A stretch of DNA of 64,000 bases from Bacillus sp. 1780r2a1 (GCA_024134725.1 CP099863.1:1917501-1981500); one strand, 5' to 3'; positions 49,798 through 59,675 are shown, counted from the first letter of the stretch. Notes: generated from the letters alone by a model not told the origin. Numbers and translations are program-made.

Positions 49798-50043
49798 ATG
49801 ACATGGAGTAAACCAAATCCAGATGACCGTAGCAACAACGTAGAACGTTTGCAATCAATGGTTCAAAATACAATTGATAATATTGAAAAAGCTGAGGCTA
49901 CAATGGCGCATGCGACTGGAGAAGAGCGTGCAAAAATTGAGCAAAAAAATCATAATCGAGAAGTAAGCATAGAAGCGATGCGCAACGAAATTCAAGACGA
50001 ATCTAAAGCGCGTGAAGAAGGATATCCTAATTCGACTAACTAA
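49798..50043 (+). CDS. tlp: Thioredoxin-like small acid-soluble spore protein Tlp
   Basis: An 81-aa protein beginning MTWSKPNPDDRSNNVERLQS and containing MVQNTIDNIEKAEATM, IEQKNHNREVSIEAMRNEIQDE. This is the Tlp family, a minor SASP despite its name. The start at 49798 is fixed by AAAGGAGG, 8 nt upstream; the longer frame would be artefactual. In B. subtilis it is co-transcribed with sspN, but here a terminator and a separate SigG-type promoter lie between them. Confidence 0.96.
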   Translation: MTWSKPNPDDRSNNVERLQSMVQNTIDNIEKAEATMAHATGEERAKIEQKNHNREVSIEAMRNEIQDESKAREEGYPNSTN

Positions 50044-50080
50044 GAAACATAAAGGCCAATTTTGGCCTTTATGTTTCTTT
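50043..50080 (+). terminator. Intrinsic terminator after tlp
   Basis: AGAAACATAAAGGCC pairs with GGCCTTTATGTTTCT around a 6-nt loop. Confidence 0.92.
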
Positions 50081-50143
50081 TATGTTTCTAATGAACAAAG
50101 AAAGGGAATAAACAGCTGATACTATTCATGAGGAGGAAAACCA

Positions 50144-51571
50144 GTGGGGCGCCTATTAACAAGTAAAGCAACATATCTCATGCTTGCACTTATATTATTA
50201 CTAGCAATCGTTGCATTCTATCATACATACAAGCCGTTGCCTCAAGGCGTTTCATATGAAGGGAACGTACATTATGTACAGGACGTATCGCTGTTATATG
50301 ACTTAACATATCAAAGCGGTGATGAAGGTAAGAGTGAGCAACAAATTTTCCGGCGGATTTTTGAAGCAATTGATAATGCTGAAAACTTTATCGTTATGGA
50401 TATGTTCTTATTTAATGGCTATTATGATCAAGGTGAAACCTATCCAGCTATTAGCGATACGCTAGCAGGAAAATTAATTGAAAAGAAAAAGAAGGAACCC
50501 AACGTAGATATTTATTTTATTACCGATGAAGTAAACACAACGTATGGTTCACATCAATCAGAGTGGCTAGAGTCATTAAAACAAGCGGGGATTAAGGTTG
50601 TGGAAACGGACGTTACAAAGCTTAGAGATTCCAACCCTCTATACTCAAGCGTTTGGAGAAGTTTTTTGCAGTGGTTTGGACAATCTGGAGAAGGCTGGAT
50701 TGCTAATCCATTTGGTGAGAATGCACCGAAGATTACGGCAAGGTCTTATTTGAAACTGTTTAACGTAAAAGCTAATCATCGGAAAGTAGTGGCTACAGAT
50801 AAAACAGCTATTGTTTCATCAGCTAACCCTCACGATGCCAGTGGTTATCATTCTAATATGGCTTTTGAGGTGCAGGGAGATATCATTGATGATGTGGTTA
50901 AGACAGAAAAAGCCGTCGCCGATTTTTCGAGTAATGTGCAGGTACCGAAGCTCAGCTATGAAAAAGCTCCAAGTGGTGATATCGGTGTGCAGCTATTGAC
51001 AGAGGGGAAAATATACAAAGAAATCATAAGCACGTTGGATCACGTACAATCAGACGATGAAGTATGGGTGGGGATGTTTTATCTTGCGGATCGCCAAGTT
51101 GTCAAAAAGTTAATACAAGCTTCTAATAAAGGTGCTAAAGTTCGGCTTATTCTAGATCCAAACGTCAATGCTTTTGGACAAGAAAAAATTGGTCTGCCTA
51201 ATCGCCCTGTAGCTGCTGAGTTGTTAGATGATTCAAGCAACAAAATACAAGTAAGATGGTATAACACGGCCAAAGAGCAGTATCATCCCAAAACTCTATT
51301 TGTTCGTGGAAAGGGCGAGAGTACAATCATTGGAGGATCAGCCAACTTTACAAAACGTAATTTAGATGACTTGAATTTAGAGACCAATGTTAAAATTACC
51401 GCAGATTCTGATGAAGCTATTATGAAAGAAATGACTCAGTATTTTACACGTTTATGGGGAAATGAAGATGCAACTTATACCCTTCCATATGAAAAATACG
51501 AAAATAAAATGACCATTTTCCAAACATTACTTTATCGCATTCAAAAGATGCTTAGCTTCACAACGTATTGA
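50144..51571 (+). CDS. Phospholipase D-like (cardiolipin synthase-type) membrane protein
   Basis: A 475-aa protein. An N-terminal anchor helix (ATYLMLALILLLAIVAFYHTY) precedes two PLD domains. The first HKD motif reads NHRKVVATDKTAIVSSANPHD; its His and Lys are spaced as N-H-x-K. The second is YHPKTLFVRGKGESTIIGGSANFTKRNLDD. Both domains are needed for phosphatidyl transfer, so the enzyme could make cardiolipin or hydrolyse phospholipids outside the membrane. It is inserted in the otherwise conserved tlp-yneP interval compared with B. subtilis. The GTG start has GAGGAGG upstream. No terminator is visible after it. Confidence 0.87.
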   Translation: MGRLLTSKATYLMLALILLLAIVAFYHTYKPLPQGVSYEGNVHYVQDVSLLYDLTYQSGDEGKSEQQIFRRIFEAIDNAENFIVMDMFLFNGYYDQGETYPAISDTLAGKLIEKKKKEPNVDIYFITDEVNTTYGSHQSEWLESLKQAGIKVVETDVTKLRDSNPLYSSVWRSFLQWFGQSGEGWIANPFGENAPKITARSYLKLFNVKANHRKVVATDKTAIVSSANPHDASGYHSNMAFEVQGDIIDDVVKTEKAVADFSSNVQVPKLSYEKAPSGDIGVQLLTEGKIYKEIISTLDHVQSDDEVWVGMFYLADRQVVKKLIQASNKGAKVRLILDPNVNAFGQEKIGLPNRPVAAELLDDSSNKIQVRWYNTAKEQYHPKTLFVRGKGESTIIGGSANFTKRNLDDLNLETNVKITADSDEAIMKEMTQYFTRLWGNEDATYTLPYEKYENKMTIFQTLLYRIQKMLSFTTY

Positions 51572-51656
51572 ATGCTGAGCCGATAAGTAGTGAAACTACA
51601 CCAATTTGTGGTAATATAATACCGGTATGATTGCAATGTAGGAGGAAATGAAAAGT

Positions 51657-52079
51657 ATGATTTCAATAAAAGAAATTGATGTGCGTTATAGTGAAACCGA
51701 TCAAATGGGCGTAGTGTATCATGCAAACTATTTAGTATGGATGGAATTAGGGCGTACGCAGTTTATTCGAGATTTAGGCTTTAATTATGCTGAGATGGAG
51801 CAAGAGGGTATTTTATCACCAGTCATTGACATTAACGTTTCCTATAAAAAGCCACTTCATTATGGAGAAACAGCTAAAATTCAAACATGGCTTGATTATT
51901 ATGATGGCTTGCGCGTGGTGTATGGATATGAAATTACAACGCCGGATGGAAGTATTGCTCTAACTGGCACTTCTTCGCATGTTTGTGTAAAAAAAGAAAA
52001 CTTCAAGCCAATCTCCATTCGAAAGCAGTTGCCTGAATGGCATGCAGCTTACGAAAAAGCTAATAAAGGTAAAGAGTAA
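51657..52079 (+). CDS. yneP: Acyl-CoA thioesterase (YneP, hot-dog fold)
   Basis: A 140-aa single hot-dog domain of the 4-hydroxybenzoyl-CoA/YbgC thioesterase type: VRYSETDQMGVVYHANYLVWMELGRTQFI carries the catalytic Asp and the H-x-N-Y. It hydrolyses acyl-CoA thioesters in the cytoplasm. The start at 51657 has TAGGAGGAA 9 nt upstream; an ATG 9 nt earlier abuts that site. The position between the spore genes and yneR/plsY matches B. subtilis yneP. Confidence 0.9.
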   Translation: MISIKEIDVRYSETDQMGVVYHANYLVWMELGRTQFIRDLGFNYAEMEQEGILSPVIDINVSYKKPLHYGETAKIQTWLDYYDGLRVVYGYEITTPDGSIALTGTSSHVCVKKENFKPISIRKQLPEWHAAYEKANKGKE

Positions 52080-52114
52080 AAAAAGCATCGATGTATAGTC
52101 GATGCTTTTTTTAT
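52079..52114. terminator. Bidirectional intrinsic terminator
   Basis: AAAAAAAGCATCGA pairs with TCGATGCTTTTTTT, between yneP and the convergent yneR. Confidence 0.88.
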
Positions 52115-52404
52115 CATGCTTCGTAAATAAATTCAGGTTCACTTGCCTCTTCATTAAAAATGACTTTTAAGTCATGACCATCGAAATACCAGAGATCTTC
52201 TTCTTCTACAAAGAATGTTAAACCATTAACTTCAGTTTTTACACCGATATTGGACGGTTGGTCTTTATTAATACCAAGCGAAAATCCTTTTTGAACATTA
52301 CTACAACCACCGTAGCGAACGAAAAAGCGTAAATGTTCATTGCCTTCTAACATCATTTCATCTTTGTACCATTGGGCAGCTTGTTCTGTTACGTTTAATT
52401 TCAT
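52114..52404 (-). CDS. yneR: HesB/IscA-like protein YneR
   Basis: A 96-aa HesB-like protein: MKLNVTEQAAQWYKDEMML, FFVRYGGCSNVQKGFSLGIN, TFFVEEEDLWYFDGHDLKVIFN. Unlike Fe-S carriers it has one conserved Cys (in YGGCS) instead of three, so it probably does not assemble clusters in the normal way. It matches B. subtilis YneR in length and position. Ribosome site AAGGAGCAAC. Confidence 0.88.
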   Translation of the reverse strand: MKLNVTEQAAQWYKDEMMLEGNEHLRFFVRYGGCSNVQKGFSLGINKDQPSNIGVKTEVNGLTFFVEEEDLWYFDGHDLKVIFNEEASEPEFIYEA

Positions 52405-52564
52405 TATGTGTTGCTCCTTCCATCACTAGGGTTCCTTTCTTATTATAGTAGAAAAAAGCTAAAATTACCATTAATACAATTGGATGAACGTGGAAGCGTA
52501 AAAAAGATAGTCAAAGGAGTTATAAAGTAAACACTGTTCTAAATAACCACTTTGACTACCTTCT

Positions 52565-52684
52565 TCATTTAAATTCATAGGGTTTCTCAATTGTTTCCCA
52601 ACAATGAATACAGTAACGACTGCTTTGCGTTTGTTTATGAATCTTTTTTTCACGTTTGCACATTGGACAGCGGCTTTGCTTCAT
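52565..52684 (-). CDS. Small zinc-ribbon protein (39 aa)
   Basis: ATG after GGAGGTGATTGAG, encoding MKQSRCPMCKREKKIHKQTQ and then SSRYCIHCWETIEKPYEFK. Two C-x2-C pairs (CPMC and CIHC) 16 residues apart make a rubredoxin-like zinc knuckle. It lies between yneR and plsY, both on the minus strand. No family name recognised; the perfect ribosome site and the Cys pattern support a real gene. Confidence 0.72.
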   Translation of the reverse strand: MKQSRCPMCKREKKIHKQTQSSRYCIHCWETIEKPYEFK

Positions 52685-52747
52685 CTCAATCACCTCCTAC
52701 TGTCAGTATAGCTAAAAAAACATAAATGTATTCGCTTACATTATTGA

Positions 52748-52786
52748 AAAAAAAGAAGTGAAGGCTTTTAACCTTCACTTCTTTTT
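52748..52786 (-). terminator. Intrinsic terminator of plsY
   Basis: AAAAAAGAAGTGAAGG pairs with CCTTCACTTCTTTTTT around a 7-nt loop; the arms carry the last codons (FFSKKK). Confidence 0.88.
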
Positions 52787-53365
52787 TGAGAAAAACGTAA
52801 CTTTTGGTTCTGTTCCTTGACGAATTCGACCAAGGTTCGCGCGATGACGATAGATAACAAAAGAAGCCAAGAATCCAACAATGATGATTAAAATTAGTTC
52901 GCCTGTAAATAGTGTATAAATAAATGCGATGATACCTGCAATCATTGAGGATAGCGATACATACTTGGTGATGTATAAGCAAATGAAGAAGCACGCAAGC
53001 AATGTTAAAAATAAAAGAGGCTCATAAAATAATAAAACACCAGCGGATGTGGCAACGGCTTTGCCACCTTTAAACTTCGCAAATAGCGGATATGTATGTC
53101 CAATAACAGCGAATAAACCGACTAAAAGAGGATGAAGCCCTGAATGAAATAAAACAGCTAATGAAGCAGCAAACGTTCCTTTCAAAATGTCTCCCAACGT
53201 TACAAGGATACCAGCTTTTACTCCTAGTGTTCGAAAGGTATTGGTTCCTCCTAGGTTTCCGCTCCCGTGTTCACGTATATCAATGCCGTATCCCCATTTT
53301 CCAACAACTAGTCCAAAGGGAATAGAGCCGATGATATAGGCCAGAATAGGTAATAGATAATCCAT
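52775..53365 (-). CDS. plsY: Glycerol-3-phosphate acyltransferase PlsY
   Basis: A 196-aa membrane enzyme with five hydrophobic helices and the three PlsY motifs: [41 protein letters not shown] (motif 1, SGNxGxTN), [23 protein letters not shown] (motif 2, H-x4-F-x2-F-x-GGK), and [24 protein letters not shown] (motif 3). It acylates glycerol 3-phosphate with acyl phosphate, the first step of phospholipid synthesis. It corresponds to B. subtilis YneS and sits in the same place, divergent from yneT. Ribosome site AAAGGAGC. Confidence 0.97.
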   Translation of the reverse strand: MDYLLPILAYIIGSIPFGLVVGKWGYGIDIREHGSGNLGGTNTFRTLGVKAGILVTLGDILKGTFAASLAVLFHSGLHPLLVGLFAVIGHTYPLFAKFKGGKAVATSAGVLLFYEPLLFLTLLACFFICLYITKYVSLSSMIAGIIAFIYTLFTGELILIIIVGFLASFVIYRHRANLGRIRQGTEPKVTFFSKKK

Positions 53366-53475
53366 TTGACAAAAGCTCCTTTATCTATATATCGTATCTA
53401 TTTTACCATGAGATAGCAAAAACACCATACATAGTTTTTAAGTAGGGTATTTTTTTCTATATGTTTAAAGGAAAT

Positions 53476-53502
53476 GTTTACAAAACACTAAAAAACGGGT
53501 AA
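53476..53502 (+). promoter_or_regulatory. SigB-like promoter of yneT
   Basis: GTTTAC and GGGTAA separated by 15 bp match the SigB consensus GTTTAA / GGGWAW, about 60 bp upstream of the start codon. This suggests general-stress expression. Confidence 0.5.
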
Positions 53503-53562
53503 CATATGCAGGAAAAATTATTTTATACATCGAACGTTTAAGCATAAAAGGAGATGAAAAGT

Positions 53563-53976
53563 GTGACAGTTCAAATTCCACCACGTGAAGAATTAGGAAA
53601 GATTCTAAAAAACAGCAAACGAATTGCGGTAGTAGGGTTATCAGATAATCCAGAACGAACGTCTTATATGGTTTCAGAAGCTATGCAAAAAGCTGGATAT
53701 GAAATTATCCCCGTTAATCCATTAGTCGATGAAGTATTAGGCGTAAAATCGGTAAAATCATTAAAAGACGTTAAAGGACATGTTGATATTGTAAACGTGT
53801 TCAGAAGATCTGAGCATTTATTAGATGTCGCAAAAGAGTTCTTAGAAATTGATGCGGATGTTTATTGGGCTCAGCTAGGATTAATAAATGAAGAAGCATA
53901 CGAGCTTCTAGCAAGTAAAGGCTATACGGTTGTCATGGATCGTTGTATTAAAGTAGAACATGCGCTAACGAAATAA
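53563..53976 (+). CDS. yneT: CoA-binding protein YneT
   Basis: A 137-aa Rossmann-fold protein of the CoA_binding_2 family. It has RIAVVGLSDNPERTSYMVSEAMQKAGYEIIPVNP, then VDIVNVFRRSEHLLDVAKEF and VYWAQLGLINEEAYELL, with the RCIKVEHA end. These small proteins resemble the CoA-ligase subunit of succinyl-CoA synthetase; E. coli YccU is another example. The function is unclear. I start at the GTG at 53563, which fits AAAGGAG better than the ATG 9 nt upstream. It precedes parE-parC as in B. subtilis. Confidence 0.9.
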   Translation: MTVQIPPREELGKILKNSKRIAVVGLSDNPERTSYMVSEAMQKAGYEIIPVNPLVDEVLGVKSVKSLKDVKGHVDIVNVFRRSEHLLDVAKEFLEIDADVYWAQLGLINEEAYELLASKGYTVVMDRCIKVEHALTK

Positions 53977-53990
53977 ACCCTTGATAGGAT

Positions 53991-54031
53991 ATGAAAAACC
54001 CATGCATGAATGGAAGCATGGGTTTTTCATA
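53991..54031 (+). terminator. Intrinsic terminator after yneT
   Basis: GAAAAACCCATGC pairs with GCATGGGTTTTTC around a 9-nt loop. Confidence 0.85.
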
Positions 54032-54150
54032 TCTTCAATCAAATGACTGTTAGACAACGGTTCCAAGGTCATCTATAATCAAGGGATAAGGACTATATAG
54101 CTTTTATAATGCGGAAATATGTGCTAAAATCGTTTAAGTATGCTAAAATA

Positions 54151-54164
54151 GAAACGTATGTTCT
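54151..54164 (+). promoter_or_regulatory. LexA-like SOS box upstream of parE-parC
   Basis: GAAACGTATGTTCT matches 11 of 14 positions of the Bacillus LexA consensus CGAACRNRYGTTYC. It lies immediately after an extended -10 (TGCTAAAAT at 54141-54149). B. subtilis parEC belongs to the LexA regulon, which supports the call. Confidence 0.5.
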
Positions 54165-54210
54165 TACTGAGCGGATAAAACACGAACAAGTAAAGATAAA
54201 CATATAAAAG

Positions 54211-54228
54211 GCAGCACGCTGCTGCCTT
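54211..54228 (+). other. Leader hairpin of parE
   Basis: AAGGCAGCA pairs with TGCTGCCTT around a CG centre, 46 bp before the parE start codon. No T tract follows, so it is not a terminator; it may stabilise the message. Confidence 0.5.
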
Positions 54229-54273
54229 CTACATAATGAGGAAAGTGTGTTTGTATGGAAGGGGTATGTATGA

Positions 54274-56250
54274 ATGGCTCAAAAGCAAAAATTTAATTAT
54301 AACGAAGACGCGATTCAAGTATTAGAGGGATTAGATGCTGTTCGTAAACGACCAGGAATGTATATAGGTAGCACAGATACAAGAGGGCTTCATCACTTGG
54401 TTTATGAAATTGTTGATAACTCCGTTGATGAAGCATTAGCAGGGTATGGTGAAGAAATCATTGTAACCATTCATCAAGATAACTCTATTTCAGTGCAGGA
54501 CAAAGGGCGCGGAATGCCGACGGGTATGCATAAATTAGGAAAACCTACGCCGGAAGTTATTTTAACAGTACTTCATGCTGGAGGTAAGTTCGGACAAGGT
54601 GGCTATAAAACAAGCGGTGGTTTACATGGTGTAGGTGCATCGGTTGTAAATGCGTTATCTGAATGGTTAACGGTTACAATTTACCGAGAAGGAACTATTT
54701 ATGAACAGCGCTTTGAAAACGGCGGGAAACCTGTTACAACGCTAGAAAAAAAAGGAACAACGAGAAAAACAGGAACGACAATTCACTTTAAGCCAGATCC
54801 ATCAATTTTTTCAGCGACTGTTTACAACTTTGATACGTTAAGCGAACGCTTACGTGAATCAGCGTTCTTGTTAAAAGGTTTTAAAATTGAACTAATTGAT
54901 AAGAGACATAACCAGCACGAAGTGTTTCACTATGAAACGGGAATTGAAGCTTTTGTTACATATTTAAATGAAGAAAAAGACACGCTGCATCCAGTTGTTT
55001 CTTTTGAAGGCTTTCAGAATAGTATTGAAGTCGAATTTGCTTTTCAATTTAATGATGGCTACTCAGAGACGATTTTATCCTTTGTTAATAACGTTCGTAC
55101 AAAAGATGGTGGGACGCACGAATCGGGAGCAAAAACGGCAATGACACGTGCGTTTAATGAATATGCAAGGAAAGTAAACCTTTTGAAAGAAAAAGATAAG
55201 AATCTTGAAGGAACGGATATACGTGAAGGGTTAGGTGCCATTGTTTCGGTTCGTATTCCTGAAGAACTTCTTCAATTTGAAGGTCAAACAAAAGGGAAGC
55301 TTGGAACAAGTGAAGCGCGTTCGTCTGTAGATGCCGTGATCTCTGAACAATTAGCCTACTTTCTAGAGGAAAACCCAGACGTCAGCTCGCTGCTTGTAAA
55401 AAAAGCTATTAAAGCTGCTCAGGCAAGAGAAGCTGCGAGAAAAGCAAGAGAAGACGCACGTAATGGAAAGAAAAGAAAGCGTCAAGAAACAGTGTTAAGT
55501 GGCAAGTTAACACCTGCACAGTCACGCAATCCTCAAAAAAATGAGCTATATTTAGTTGAGGGAGATTCAGCGGGTGGTTCTGCTAAACAAGGACGTGACC
55601 GTCGTTTCCAAGCCGTATTGCCTTTGAGAGGGAAAGTTATTAATACGGAAAAAGCAAAACTTCAAGATATCTTTAAGAATGAAGAAATTAGCACAATCAT
55701 TCATGCAATTGGTGGAGGTGTTGGAGCTGAGTTTGAAGTGGATGATATCAACTATGACAAAATCGTCATTATGACTGATGCAGATACGGATGGTGCTCAT
55801 ATCCAAGTATTACTTTTAACATTTTTCTACCGTTATATGAAACCATTAGTTGAAGCAGGGAAAGTATTTATTGCTCTTCCACCTCTTTATAAAGTAAGCA
55901 AAGGAACTGGGAAGAAAGAAGTTCTAGAATATGCTTGGAGCGATGAAGAATTACAAGGAGCAATAAAAAAAGTAGGAAAAGGCTATATCATTCAGCGCTA
56001 TAAAGGTTTAGGAGAAATGAACGCAGATCAGCTATGGGAAACAACCATGAATCCTGATACAAGAACGCTCATTCGAGTGCGTATCGATGACGCAGCACGA
56101 GCAGACCGCCGCGTTACTACCTTGATGGGTGATAAAGTAGAACCGAGAAGGAAATGGATTGAAAGCAACGTTGCATTTGGACTCGAAGAAGATCCAAATA
56201 TTTTAGATAATGAAAATGTAGTAACGGTCGCAGAGGAGGACGCACAATGA
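54274..56250 (+). CDS. parE: DNA topoisomerase IV subunit B
   Basis: A 658-aa GHKL-type topoisomerase subunit. The ATPase domain has [28 protein letters not shown] and [18 protein letters not shown]. The Toprim domain has [19 protein letters not shown] and [21 protein letters not shown], and it ends with [21 protein letters not shown]. With ParC it decatenates replicated chromosomes. It is distinguished from GyrB by gene context and by the [16 protein letters not shown] and [10 protein letters not shown] stretches. It overlaps parC by 4 bp. The ribosome site is AAGGGG. A LexA-like box lies upstream. Confidence 0.97.
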   Translation: MAQKQKFNYNEDAIQVLEGLDAVRKRPGMYIGSTDTRGLHHLVYEIVDNSVDEALAGYGEEIIVTIHQDNSISVQDKGRGMPTGMHKLGKPTPEVILTVLHAGGKFGQGGYKTSGGLHGVGASVVNALSEWLTVTIYREGTIYEQRFENGGKPVTTLEKKGTTRKTGTTIHFKPDPSIFSATVYNFDTLSERLRESAFLLKGFKIELIDKRHNQHEVFHYETGIEAFVTYLNEEKDTLHPVVSFEGFQNSIEVEFAFQFNDGYSETILSFVNNVRTKDGGTHESGAKTAMTRAFNEYARKVNLLKEKDKNLEGTDIREGLGAIVSVRIPEELLQFEGQTKGKLGTSEARSSVDAVISEQLAYFLEENPDVSSLLVKKAIKAAQAREAARKAREDARNGKKRKRQETVLSGKLTPAQSRNPQKNELYLVEGDSAGGSAKQGRDRRFQAVLPLRGKVINTEKAKLQDIFKNEEISTIIHAIGGGVGAEFEVDDINYDKIVIMTDADTDGAHIQVLLLTFFYRYMKPLVEAGKVFIALPPLYKVSKGTGKKEVLEYAWSDEELQGAIKKVGKGYIIQRYKGLGEMNADQLWETTMNPDTRTLIRVRIDDAARADRRVTTLMGDKVEPRRKWIESNVAFGLEEDPNILDNENVVTVAEEDAQ

Positions 56251-58679
56251 CACAAGCAGAACGATTTTTAGATTTACCTCTTGAGGACGTAATTGGCGAC
56301 CGCTTTGGACGATATAGTAAATATATTATTCAAGAGCGTGCGCTACCCGATGCAAGAGATGGATTAAAGCCGGTACAGCGCCGCATCTTGTATGCAATGC
56401 ATGTGGAAGGAAATACGGCTGAAAAAGGGTTTCGTAAATCAGCAAAGACAGTTGGTAACGTAATTGGTAACTATCACCCTCATGGAGATTCTTCAGTTTA
56501 CGATGCGATGGTGCGTATGAGTCAAGACTGGAAAGTACGAAACGTACTCGTTGAAATGCACGGGAACAACGGTAGTATTGACGGTGATCCACCAGCAGCA
56601 ATGCGTTATACGGAAGCGCGTTTATCAGCAATGGCCTCTGAGCTGCTACGTGATATTGACAAACAAACAGTAGAGTTTGTTCCTAACTTTGATGATACTA
56701 GCGAAGAACCAACCGTGTTACCAGCAATGTTCCCGAGTTTACTTGTAAATGGCTCAACTGGAATTTCAGCTGGGTATGCTACTGAAATTCCACCTCATCA
56801 TCTCGAAGAAGTCATTGACGCAACAATTATGCGAATTGATAATCCATCAAGCTCAGTAGAGGAGCTAATGACGGTTATTCATGGTCCTGATTTTCCAACA
56901 GGTGGTATTATACAGGGCGTTGATGGAATCAAAAAAGCATATGAAACAGGCAAAGGAAAAATCATCATTCGAGGAAAAGCCGAAATTGAGGATGTGCGCG
57001 GAGGCAAGCAACAAATTGTCATTACAGAAATTCCGTTTGAGGTAAATAAAGCAAATCTAGTAAAAAAGATGGATGAGTTGCGCATCGATCGCAAGGTAGA
57101 AGGTATTGCAGAAGTTCGTGATGAAACTGACCGCACGGGTCTACGCATTGTTATTGAACTAAAGAAAGATGCTAATGCACAAGGTGTACTAAACTATTTA
57201 TATAAAAATACGGATTTACAAGTTCCTTATAGTTTTAATATGGTAGCTATTTCAAAGAAAAGACCAACATTAATGACCCTACCAAGCATTTTAGATGCGT
57301 ATATTGATCATCAGCGTGAAGTGGTTACAAATCGCTCAAAATATGAGCTGCAAAAGGCAAAAGAGCGAGAACATATTGTAGCTGGCTTAATTAAAGCACT
57401 GTCTATTTTAGATGAAGTAATTTCTACAATCCGAGCGTCAAAAGATAAGCGAAATGCAAAAGATAACTTAATGACGCAGTTTGAGTTTACAGAAAAACAG
57501 GCAGAAGCAATTGTTTCCCTGCAGCTCTATCGTTTAACAAACACGGATATCACCGCACTAGAACAAGAGTCGGAAGAACTTAAAGGTAAAATTACAGAGC
57601 TTGAAGCCATCTTAGCTAGTGAGAAAAAGCTTTTTAGCGTCATTAAAAAAGAGCTTCGTCGCGTGAAAAAGCAGTACGGCGACGAGCGTCGTTCAAAGAT
57701 TGAAGCAGAAATTGAAGAAATCAAAATTAATCTTGAAGTGATGGTACCTTCAGAAGATGTTATTGTCACAGTAACAAAAGATGGTTATGTTAAACGTACA
57801 AGCTTACGTTCATATTCAGCTTCGAATGGACAAGATTTCGGTATGAAAGACACGGATCGCATCCTTTCAAAGCTGGAAATCAACACAACTGAAACACTTT
57901 TAATTTTCACAAGAAAAGGAAACTATTTATACTTGCCTGTACATGAACTTCCTGATATCAGGTGGAAAGATATGGGGCAGCATATCATGAACATTGTTCC
58001 AATTGATAAAGACGATTATATTGTGAACGCAATTCCAATTAAAGAGTTTAAAGACGATCACTATTTGTTATTCTTTACGAAAAACGGCATGATTAAAAAA
58101 TCTGAATTGCTGCAGTATAAAGCGCAACGTTATTCTAAAGCTCTTGTCGCTGTGAATGTTAAAGGTAATGACGAAGTGGTAGATGTGTACGTAACAAATG
58201 GCAAACAGCAGGTCTTTATTGCCACTCGTCAAGGATACGGCCTATGGTTTGCTGAAGAAGAAGTCAATGTTGTGGGAACGCGTGCTGCAGGTGTGAAAGG
58301 GATTAATTTAAAAGAAAACGATTATGTCGTGAGTGGCGTTGTTTTTAGCGAAGAAAAAGTAAAGGAAACTGATTTATTTATTACAACGCACCGAGGTGCT
58401 ATTAAGAAAACAAAAATGACGGAATTTGAGCAGTCGTCTCGAGCGAAGCGTGGATTAGTAATGGTTCGTGAATTAAAAGCAAATCCTCATCAAATTACAA
58501 AAGTGAAGGTTGTCACGAAGGAAGATGAGGTTGTGATACAGTCAGAGAAAAATCAAATAGAGCGCATTGATCCAGCGTCAATGCGACCAAGCGACCGCTA
58601 TAGCAACGGTTCGTTTGCAATCGATCAAGCGGAATCTGGAGACGTTATTGATGTATGGATTGAGAAAAAATTAAAATAA
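56247..58679 (+). CDS. parC: DNA topoisomerase IV subunit A
   Basis: An 810-aa topoisomerase subunit. The breakage-reunion domain has [42 protein letters not shown] (quinolone-resistance region with wild-type Ser82 and Asp86) and the catalytic Tyr121 in MRYTEARLS. The C-terminal beta-pinwheel repeats ([38 protein letters not shown]) wrap DNA. It cuts and reseals both DNA strands, working with ParE. It starts inside the parE stop (ATGA), so the two are translationally coupled. The length is typical of Bacillus ParC (~806). Confidence 0.97.
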   Translation: MTQAERFLDLPLEDVIGDRFGRYSKYIIQERALPDARDGLKPVQRRILYAMHVEGNTAEKGFRKSAKTVGNVIGNYHPHGDSSVYDAMVRMSQDWKVRNVLVEMHGNNGSIDGDPPAAMRYTEARLSAMASELLRDIDKQTVEFVPNFDDTSEEPTVLPAMFPSLLVNGSTGISAGYATEIPPHHLEEVIDATIMRIDNPSSSVEELMTVIHGPDFPTGGIIQGVDGIKKAYETGKGKIIIRGKAEIEDVRGGKQQIVITEIPFEVNKANLVKKMDELRIDRKVEGIAEVRDETDRTGLRIVIELKKDANAQGVLNYLYKNTDLQVPYSFNMVAISKKRPTLMTLPSILDAYIDHQREVVTNRSKYELQKAKEREHIVAGLIKALSILDEVISTIRASKDKRNAKDNLMTQFEFTEKQAEAIVSLQLYRLTNTDITALEQESEELKGKITELEAILASEKKLFSVIKKELRRVKKQYGDERRSKIEAEIEEIKINLEVMVPSEDVIVTVTKDGYVKRTSLRSYSASNGQDFGMKDTDRILSKLEINTTETLLIFTRKGNYLYLPVHELPDIRWKDMGQHIMNIVPIDKDDYIVNAIPIKEFKDDHYLLFFTKNGMIKKSELLQYKAQRYSKALVAVNVKGNDEVVDVYVTNGKQQVFIATRQGYGLWFAEEEVNVVGTRAAGVKGINLKENDYVVSGVVFSEEKVKETDLFITTHRGAIKKTKMTEFEQSSRAKRGLVMVRELKANPHQITKVKVVTKEDEVVIQSEKNQIERIDPASMRPSDRYSNGSFAIDQAESGDVIDVWIEKKLK

Positions 58680-58680
58680 A

Positions 58681-58721
58681 GCAATAAAAAGAACGCTATT
58701 TTGTAGCGTTCTTTTTATTGC
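58681..58721 (+). terminator. Intrinsic terminator of parE-parC
   Basis: GCAATAAAAAGAACGCTA pairs perfectly with TAGCGTTCTTTTTATTGC around a 5-nt loop. Confidence 0.93.
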
Positions 58722-58739
58722 AGTTTAATTCTATATAAA

Positions 58740-58767
58740 CTATGTTCTAAATAAACAACATAAAAGA
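58740..58767. repeat. Copy B of the dispersed 28-bp repeat
   Basis: CTATGTTCTAAATAAACAA then CATAAAAGA, identical to 43836-43863 except for one base. It contains TATGTT-N10-AACATA, a perfect 6-bp inverted repeat. It lies between the parC terminator and the hydrolase gene. Confidence 0.7.
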
Positions 58768-58850
58768 AATAAGCAGCTAAAAAATATCAACATGAATATA
58801 AAAAATCAACATAAAAATAAAGTAGGCATAATGAAAGGAAGTGTGCGTTT

Positions 58851-59675
58851 ATGGGCTATTACCTTACCGTTGATCGAAAAGGTACAAAAATATATGTTGA
58901 AGATATTGGAAGTGGAATGCCTGTATTGTTTCTTCACGGTTGGCCAGTTAATCATAAAATGTATGAATATCAGTTTAATGTTCTTCCGAAATATGGGATT
59001 CGCTGTATTGCAATAGACTTACGTGGGTTTGGGAAATCAAGTCGTCCGTTTAAAGGTTATACATATAACTCATTAGCCGACGACGTTCGAGCAGTTATTC
59101 ATGCGTTACAACTTCCAGCTGTAACGCTAGTGGGTTTTTCAATGGGAGGGGCAATTGCTTTACGTTATATAAGCAGACATTTAGGGTTCGGAGTGAACAA
59201 ACTTATCCTAGCTGGTGCAGCCGCGCCTAGCTTTATTAAAAGAAGCGGTTTTCCCTATGGGTTTTCTAAAGAAGAAGTAGATGCTATCATTCAAGCGACG
59301 TACCAAGACCGGCCGGCCATGCTTGCTGATTTTGGGCAAAAATTTTTCAATTCAAAACTTAGCCCTTCTTTTAGAGATTGGTTTCAATTGTTGGGTCTAG
59401 AAGCTTCGGGTCACGGAACAATTAAAACAGCAAAGTCACTGCGTGATGAAGATCTACGTGAAGACCTCAGTCAAATTTTTGTAAAAACATATATTTTACA
59501 TGGAAAAAAAGATCAAGTTTGTCCATTCCCCTTAGCCGAAGCTATGCATAATGGAATTGAGGATTCAACGTTAATTCCTTTTGAACAGAGTGGTCACGGC
59601 CTTTTTTATGATGAACAAAAAAAGTTTACTGAAACCTTAAAAGATATTGTTTATTCTGCTGAAAAACGAGAATGA
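58851..59675 (+). CDS. Alpha/beta hydrolase
   Basis: A 274-aa hydrolase. VLFLHGWPVNHKMYEYQF is the HGxP oxyanion loop, VTLVGFSMGGAIALRY holds the nucleophile Ser, GKKDQVCPF the acid, and FEQSGHGLFYDE the catalytic His. The family includes non-haem haloperoxidases, esterases and epoxide hydrolases, and the GFSMGG nucleophile is typical of the haloperoxidase-like group. The substrate is not evident. The ATG has AAAGGAAG upstream. The genes after it (YqcI-like, cupin, isochorismatase) are separated by a possible terminator, so it is probably its own unit. Confidence 0.88.
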   Translation: MGYYLTVDRKGTKIYVEDIGSGMPVLFLHGWPVNHKMYEYQFNVLPKYGIRCIAIDLRGFGKSSRPFKGYTYNSLADDVRAVIHALQLPAVTLVGFSMGGAIALRYISRHLGFGVNKLILAGAAAPSFIKRSGFPYGFSKEEVDAIIQATYQDRPAMLADFGQKFFNSKLSPSFRDWFQLLGLEASGHGTIKTAKSLRDEDLREDLSQIFVKTYILHGKKDQVCPFPLAEAMHNGIEDSTLIPFEQSGHGLFYDEQKKFTETLKDIVYSAEKRE

